Notes under the pieces: model-generated | Seen by the model: the letters and a program-made list of their open reading frames with translations, nothing else | The model's database searches: none | Told to the model about the DNA's origin: nothing | Assembly: GCF_000733295.1 (NCBI RefSeq) | Contig: NZ_JPMI01000257.1 | Span: 1 to 51,885, forward strand | DNA: 51,885 nucleotides | Direction of reading: 5' to 3' | DNA from: Archangium violaceum Cb vi76 | GTDB taxonomy: Bacteria; Myxococcota; Myxococcia; Myxococcales; Myxococcaceae | Position numbers and translations under genes: made by a program | In this document: piece after piece, positions 48,261 through 51,885 of the stretch | How positions within the stretch are numbered: position 1 is the first letter of the stretch | Layout: every line of letters starts with the position of its first letter

Positions 48261-50183
48261 TCAGAGTGGGTCCGAGGGGTCGGGCCACTCCCAGGCGGAG
48301 TGGTAGCCACCGTCCGCCTGGGTGGACTCGATGAGGCGGGCGTAGAAGGGGTGGCCGCTGAGGGTGGCCGAGTCTCCCACCACGAAGAGGTGCCTGCGGG
48401 CGCGGGTGAGGGCGACGTTGATGCGGCGCAGGTCGGTGAGGAAGCCGAGCTGGCCCTCGGAGTTGGAGCGGGTGAGGGAGACGAGGATGGCGTCCTTCTC
48501 GCGGCCCTGGAAGGCGTCGACGGTGTCCACCTCGATGTCCGCGGAGAGGGGCTCCACGCGCTCGCGCAGGGCATGGGCCTGGGCGCGGTAGGGGGTGATG
48601 ACGGCGAGCTCGCGAGGCTCCAGGCCGGCGGCGAGCAGCTCCTTCACGCGGGCGATGACGAGGTCCGCCTCGCCGCGGTTGAAGAGGCTGCCGGTGTCCT
48701 TCTCCTGCTCCTCCTCGAAGCCCTTGCCGGCGGTGTCGAGGAAGAGGACGGGCGGAGCGTCCACGCTGGCCGTGGAGGGCAGCACGTCGGCGAGGGTGCG
48801 GTCCGCCACGCTGGGGTGGGCTCGTAGCTCGTCGCCGTACATCTCCTGGGAGGGGAAGGACATGATGGCGGTGTTCATCCGGTACTGCTCGCGGAGCATG
48901 CGCTTGACGCCCTCGCCGTGGTCGGCGAGCAGACGCTCGAAGAGGCTGACGGCGAGCCCCTGTTTCGCGGCCTCCTGGGAGAGGACGGTGGGAGGGAGCT
49001 GCTGCGGGTCTCCAGCGAGGATGACCTTGGGAGCGCGGAGGAAGCCGAGCAGGGTGAGGGGCTCGGTGGCCTGGGTGGCCTCGTCGAGCAGGGCGAGGTC
49101 GAACTCCTCGTGGGAGAGGACGCCGGACTCGAGGCTGGCGAGGGTGACGCAGACGACCTGGGCGCGCTCGAGGACGGCGCGCAGGGCCTTGCGCTCGAGG
49201 GCGCGGGCCTCGTCGAGCAGGCTCTTGGCCTCGGAGGTGGAGGCGCGGGCGTTGGCGAAGCGCTCGCGGCTGCGGCCCTGGTTGCGCTGGCGGCGGGCGT
49301 AGCCGAGCAGGGAGAAGGCCTCGTCGAAGAGCTCGCGGGAGAGGACGCGGTCGGGGTGCTCCTCCACCACGAGGTCCAGGGTGTGCTCCTGGAGTCTGGG
49401 CGTGACGCGGGCGGGGTGGCCGATGCGGATGGCGCGCAGGCCCTTGTCGAGACACAGGTCGGTGAGGTGGTCCACGGCGGCGTTGCTGGCGGCGGTGCAC
49501 AGCAGACGCTGGCCGCGGGAGACGGCCTGGGCGGCGACCTCGGCGAGCACGGTGCTCTTGCCAGTGCCGGGAGGGCCGTGGACGAGGAAGAAGTCCTCGG
49601 CGGCGAGGGCGCGGGAGACGGCGTCGTGCTGCTCGGGGTTGAGGGGGCGGGAGGGGGTGAATTCGCGCAGCGAGTCGAAGCGGGGGTGCTCGTTGCCGAG
49701 GAGGACCTCGCGCTTGCGGCGGGCGGTGCCCTTGTCGAGGGCCTTGACGCGCTGGAGGCCGGCGCGGACGCGCTCGTAGGTGACGTCGTTGGGGACGCGG
49801 TCGAGGCGGAGGAGCCCTTCGTGGACGAAGGGAGGGGGCTCGCGGTCGAAGGCGAGTTGGACGCGGGTGGCGGTGGCGCGGGAGACGAGGGCGCGAGCGG
49901 GCTCCTTGACTTCGGAGCGGCGGGGGAAGACGGCGACCTGGTCCCCGTTGTCGAGGCGGGCGGGGAAGCGGGCCCTGTCCTTGCGGGCGAGGGTGACGAG
50001 GACGCGGCCGCCGAGGCCGACTTCTTCCTCGACGCTCTCCAGGTCGAGGAAGGAGAGGCCCTGCTCTGCGCGCTGTTGGAGGGACATGCCCTCGGCGAGG
50101 GCTTCCATGCGGGCGCGCTCGGCCTCGCGCTCGAGGGAGAGGAGGCGGCCCAGGGAGTCGAAGAAGGAGATGTCGCGAGACAT
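48261..50183 (-). CDS. SF1 helicase-type AAA ATPase (IGHMBP2/UPF1-like)
   Basis: A 640-residue DNA/RNA helicase of superfamily 1. Walker A H-G-P-P-G-T-G-K-S-T is at about 198-207, motif Ia T-A-A-S-N-A-A-V-D (about 228-236), Walker B L-L-D-E-A-T-Q-A-T (about 368-376), motif III L-A-G-D-P-Q-Q-L-P-P-T (about 393-403), motif IV/V E-V-D-T-V-D-A-F-Q-G-R-E-K-D (about 545-558) and VI V-A-L-T-R-A-R-R-H-L (about 587-596). A ~115-residue N-terminal OB-like or beta-barrel region (F-D-R-E-P-P-P-F-V) follows the coiled start. It resembles IGHMBP2-type helicases, thus possible 5'-3' activity; the cellular role in bacteria is unclear. No partner gene is adjacent. Confidence 0.93.
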   Translation of the reverse strand: MSRDISFFDSLGRLLSLEREAERARMEALAEGMSLQQRAEQGLSFLDLESVEEEVGLGGRVLVTLARKDRARFPARLDNGDQVAVFPRRSEVKEPARALVSRATATRVQLAFDREPPPFVHEGLLRLDRVPNDVTYERVRAGLQRVKALDKGTARRKREVLLGNEHPRFDSLREFTPSRPLNPEQHDAVSRALAAEDFFLVHGPPGTGKSTVLAEVAAQAVSRGQRLLCTAASNAAVDHLTDLCLDKGLRAIRIGHPARVTPRLQEHTLDLVVEEHPDRVLSRELFDEAFSLLGYARRQRNQGRSRERFANARASTSEAKSLLDEARALERKALRAVLERAQVVCVTLASLESGVLSHEEFDLALLDEATQATEPLTLLGFLRAPKVILAGDPQQLPPTVLSQEAAKQGLAVSLFERLLADHGEGVKRMLREQYRMNTAIMSFPSQEMYGDELRAHPSVADRTLADVLPSTASVDAPPVLFLDTAGKGFEEEQEKDTGSLFNRGEADLVIARVKELLAAGLEPRELAVITPYRAQAHALRERVEPLSADIEVDTVDAFQGREKDAILVSLTRSNSEGQLGFLTDLRRINVALTRARRHLFVVGDSATLSGHPFYARLIESTQADGGYHSAWEWPDPSDPL

Positions 50184-50300
50184 GGGGGAGGTTTATGCCA
50201 CGCGCGGGGCTCCTGCATGGGGAGTCCATGAAACCGGGCGGTCAGGAGGGCAGGCCCGTGCTCCACCGGACGGAAGTGGCGCTTGTCCACGGCTCCAGGG

Positions 50301-50322
50301 AGTGAGTAGATTTCTACTCACT
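50301..50322. promoter_or_regulatory. operator-like inverted repeat before toxin-antitoxin pair
   Basis: Perfect 10-bp arms AGTGAGTAGA and TCTACTCACT around TT, ending 17 bp before the ATG at 50339 and so overlapping the expected promoter or leader. A/T-rich relative to context. A typical site for autoregulation by the antitoxin. Confidence 0.7.
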
Positions 50323-50338
50323 TGAACGAAGGTGTGCC

Positions 50339-50737
50339 ATGTCCCGCTTCCAGGCCCAGACCAACGCCGTCCTCGATCAGGAACTCGAAGAACTCCGGCA
50401 GCGGCTCGGACTGGCTCCGAGCCAGAAGGCGGACCTCCTGCGCGAAGTGGCCTCGCTCGCCGCATGGGTCGTCCGGCAGGCGGAAGCGGGGCGCAGCGTG
50501 GAGGCCCGGCGAGGCACCGAGGTCGAGACCCTCTCCCATCCCGTCATCGAGCGGTTGCGCTCACGTCACGAGACGTCGGCGGTTTCATACGTCGCTCTCT
50601 CCAACGCCGAAGTGGAGCGGTTGGCGCGCATCCTCGACCGCGGCTTCGAGCCGACGCCCGCGCTACGCGCCGCGCTCCAGCACCTCGCCAGCCGCAAGCG
50701 CCGTCCACCGAAGCTTCGTTGGAAGAAGACGGCGTGA
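50339..50737 (+). CDS. putative antitoxin / DNA-binding protein of GNAT toxin pair
   Basis: A 132-residue product from ATG 50339. The N-terminal ~70 residues are helical, with L-E-E-L-R-Q-R-L-G-L and K-A-D-L-L-R-E-V-A-S-L-A-A-W-V-V-R-Q-A-E-A-G-R-S-V-E segments resembling a ribbon-helix-helix/MetJ-Arc-like antitoxin, though without a strict RHH signature. The C-terminus (about 85-132) is a basic helical stretch ending R-R-P-P-K-L-R-W-K-K-T-A. It is followed by the GNAT gene after three bases. The inverted repeat upstream, and the coupling, fit an antitoxin that represses its own operon. It does not look like the common DUF1778 antitoxin, so its class is uncertain. Confidence 0.72.
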   Translation: MSRFQAQTNAVLDQELEELRQRLGLAPSQKADLLREVASLAAWVVRQAEAGRSVEARRGTEVETLSHPVIERLRSRHETSAVSYVALSNAEVERLARILDRGFEPTPALRAALQHLASRKRRPPKLRWKKTA

Positions 50738-50740
50738 CCG

Positions 50741-51274
50741 ATGGGCCTCCGCGTCGAGCCGCTCGGGCGCCAGCACCGCACGCTGCTCAAGGGCTTCCAG
50801 AATCAGCACGTCTCCCTCGCCGAGTACCTGCAGCGCTATGCGCTTCGGCACCTCGAGAAGGATCTGTTGGCGAGAACCTATGTGGCCATCGATGAGGGCC
50901 AGGAAGGGCTTCGTCTCGCCGGCTACTTCAGTCTCTCGACGGTGAGCGTGGAGCGGAGTGCAGCGGGGAATGTGCCCGGGCTCGAGCGGCTCCCTCGCTT
51001 CCCCATTCCCGGAGTGCTGCTCGCACGGCTCGCAGTGGATCAGCGGGTCCAGGGCCAGGGACTCGGGCGGTTTCTTTTCGAGGAAGCACTGGGCCTGACC
51101 CTTCAACTCGCACAATCAGGCCCCGTCGCGTTCCGCCTCTTCGTCACGGATGCCATCGACGCTCAGGCGGCTCGCTTCTACGAGCGGTTCGGCTTCAAAC
51201 GCCTGGCCGATGAGTACCCCTGCCGCATGGTGCTCGACCTGCTGCCATTGCTTGCCACAACAGGCACGACGTAG
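50741..51274 (+). CDS. GNAT acetyltransferase, TacT/AtaT-like putative toxin
   Basis: A 177-residue GNAT protein. The acetyl-CoA motif R-L-A-V-D-Q-R-V-Q-G-Q-G-L-G-R-F-L-F (Q-x-x-G-x-G, about 101-118) is preceded by the strand G-Y-F-S-L-S (about 55-60) that is characteristic of TacT/AtaT tRNA-acetylating toxins. The C-terminal A-R-F-Y-E-R-F-G-F-K-R-L (about 145-156) is standard GNAT. In such toxins, the enzyme acetylates the amino group of charged tRNA and stops translation. The gene is three bases after the small upstream gene, consistent with a type II toxin-antitoxin pair. Toxicity has to be taken as inference. Confidence 0.82.
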   Translation: MGLRVEPLGRQHRTLLKGFQNQHVSLAEYLQRYALRHLEKDLLARTYVAIDEGQEGLRLAGYFSLSTVSVERSAAGNVPGLERLPRFPIPGVLLARLAVDQRVQGQGLGRFLFEEALGLTLQLAQSGPVAFRLFVTDAIDAQAARFYERFGFKRLADEYPCRMVLDLLPLLATTGTT

Positions 51275-51324
51275 CTCGCTCCCCTGCCCGCTAGAGCCGA
51301 GGGTGACACGTCGAGATGAGACAC

Positions 51325-51885
51325 CTACTCGATGATGACGCGGGGCCGGAACTTGTTGTCGGGGCCCTGGATGTAGGTGAACACGATGGGGAAGTTGAGG
51401 ATGGCGGCATCGGGGCTCCGGTCCACCCTGGCGGGATCCACCAGGGCGCCCTTCTGCGGCATGACCGCCCACGTCTCCACCCCGAAGCGGTTCCTGTCGT
51501 CGTTCAGGGCCGCGCCGCAGAAGGGCACGGGCGGGCCCTCGGGCGTGGGATGGAGCTTGTCGAAGTAGATGTAGACCCGATCCGGGAACACCTTCGCCTC
51601 ACCCGTCACCTTGAAGTAGTCCTCGTCGTTCACGATGAGTTCGCCCTGCACCGGCCCGCTCTTGATGTTGACCGTGGCCCGGTGGTGGTCTGGCCCCGCT
51701 TCCGTCACGTTCACCAACTGGACTTGCATGATGGACCGGAGGCCCAGCCGGCTGGCCGTTTGACGGGACTCGGGCGGGCACTGCGCCAGGAGGGGCTCCA
51801 TCTCGGGGCGGACGGGCGCGCTCGCGCATCCCAGGAGGTTCGCGGCGGCGGCACAGGCACCCAGCCACGTACACAGGCTTCTGGG
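51325..51885 (-). CDS. lipoprotein, N-terminus beyond right edge
   Basis: The minus-strand frame is open from the TAG at 51325 to the window end (187 codons), so the start codon lies outside. An internal ATG at 51801 would remove the signal: upstream, in frame, is L-G-A-C-A-A-A-A-N-L-L-G-C, a hydrophobic stretch with lipobox L-L-G-C. The mature region is strand-rich (V-Q-L-V-N-V-T-E, V-N-I-K-S-G-P-V-Q-G-E-L, V-Y-I-Y-F-D-K), with one or two further cysteines (Q-C-P, F-C-G). No family recognised. Outer membrane location is likely. Confidence 0.75.
   Translation of the reverse strand, partial: PRSLCTWLGACAAAANLLGCASAPVRPEMEPLLAQCPPESRQTASRLGLRSIMQVQLVNVTEAGPDHHRATVNIKSGPVQGELIVNDEDYFKVTGEAKVFPDRVYIYFDKLHPTPEGPPVPFCGAALNDDRNRFGVETWAVMPQKGALVDPARVDRSPDAAILNFPIVFTYIQGPDNKFRPRVIIE

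Noticed and set aside
1-51885. tRNA, rRNA, CRISPR, IS or prophage signals
   Set aside because: None seen on reading both strands; no transposase, integrase or regularly spaced repeats.

Overview
The window is GC-rich chromosomal DNA (strong G/C bias at third codon positions, many long antisense open frames) from a myxobacterium, most likely of the Cystobacterineae (Archangium/Cystobacter/Myxococcus relatives). The evidence is indirect but consistent: a DUF2381 protein (a Myxococcus paralogous family) next to a Hanks-type Ser/Thr kinase, a second Ser/Thr kinase with an HRDVSPQN catalytic loop, several lipoproteins with long Cys-rich or DAGT-repeat segments, two Uma2-family proteins, a PilZ protein with added domains, and a probable sigma-54 promoter. 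No rRNA, tRNA, CRISPR array, insertion sequence or phage gene was seen.

Layout. 1-6.1 kb: truncated Ser/Thr kinase with DUF2381 partner, two small exported Cys-rich proteins, a ferredoxin-reductase-like flavoprotein, a THUMP-type RNA methyltransferase and a PAS/GAF histidine kinase. 6.2-11.6 kb: a tiny membrane protein, a GYF/J-like/PilZ protein, a CheY-like receiver, an M20 dipeptidase, an outer-membrane-like protein and an Rsm22-type methyltransferase. 11.7-14.3 kb: a three-gene ABC-2 exporter operon. 14.6-18.5 kb: Uma2 protein, voltage-gated-type K+ channel, RidA-family protein and release factor 3 (prfC). 18.6-23.9 kb: five small lipoproteins, four of which look like divergent paralogues, converging on a NarL-type response regulator and its large membrane sensor kinase, then a DAGT-repeat lipoprotein. 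23.9-31.1 kb: M32 carboxypeptidase, NUDIX hydrolase, DHA2-type MFS exporter, DUF2339 membrane protein, GNAT acetyltransferase and a small helical protein. 31.5-35.3 kb: a secreted astacin-like metalloprotease with FG-GAP and ricin-type repeats, a 600-bp regulatory intergenic region, and a secreted protein of unknown function. 35.4-41.7 kb: RNase D, ttcA, a TerB-like protein, a PhnD-like protein, a serine beta-lactamase-like hydrolase and a metallophosphatase. 41.7-51.9 kb: second Uma2, Ser/Thr kinase, a 1004-residue ASH-domain lipoprotein, alpha/beta hydrolase, a 55-residue small protein, an SF1 helicase, a GNAT toxin-antitoxin-like pair and a truncated lipoprotein.

Most genes are ordinary housekeeping or accessory myxobacterial genes in short operons. 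The most interesting material is (i) the tandem palindromes plus -24/-12 promoter ahead of the secreted protein at 34367, (ii) the array of four small lipoproteins with a shared Cys-hairpin beside a two-component system, (iii) the GNAT toxin-antitoxin-like pair preceded by a perfect 10-bp inverted repeat, and (iv) a dispersed palindromic repeat present three times, one copy of which has become the C-terminus of the Rsm22 protein. All functional assignments rest on motif recognition by eye; no database search was possible.
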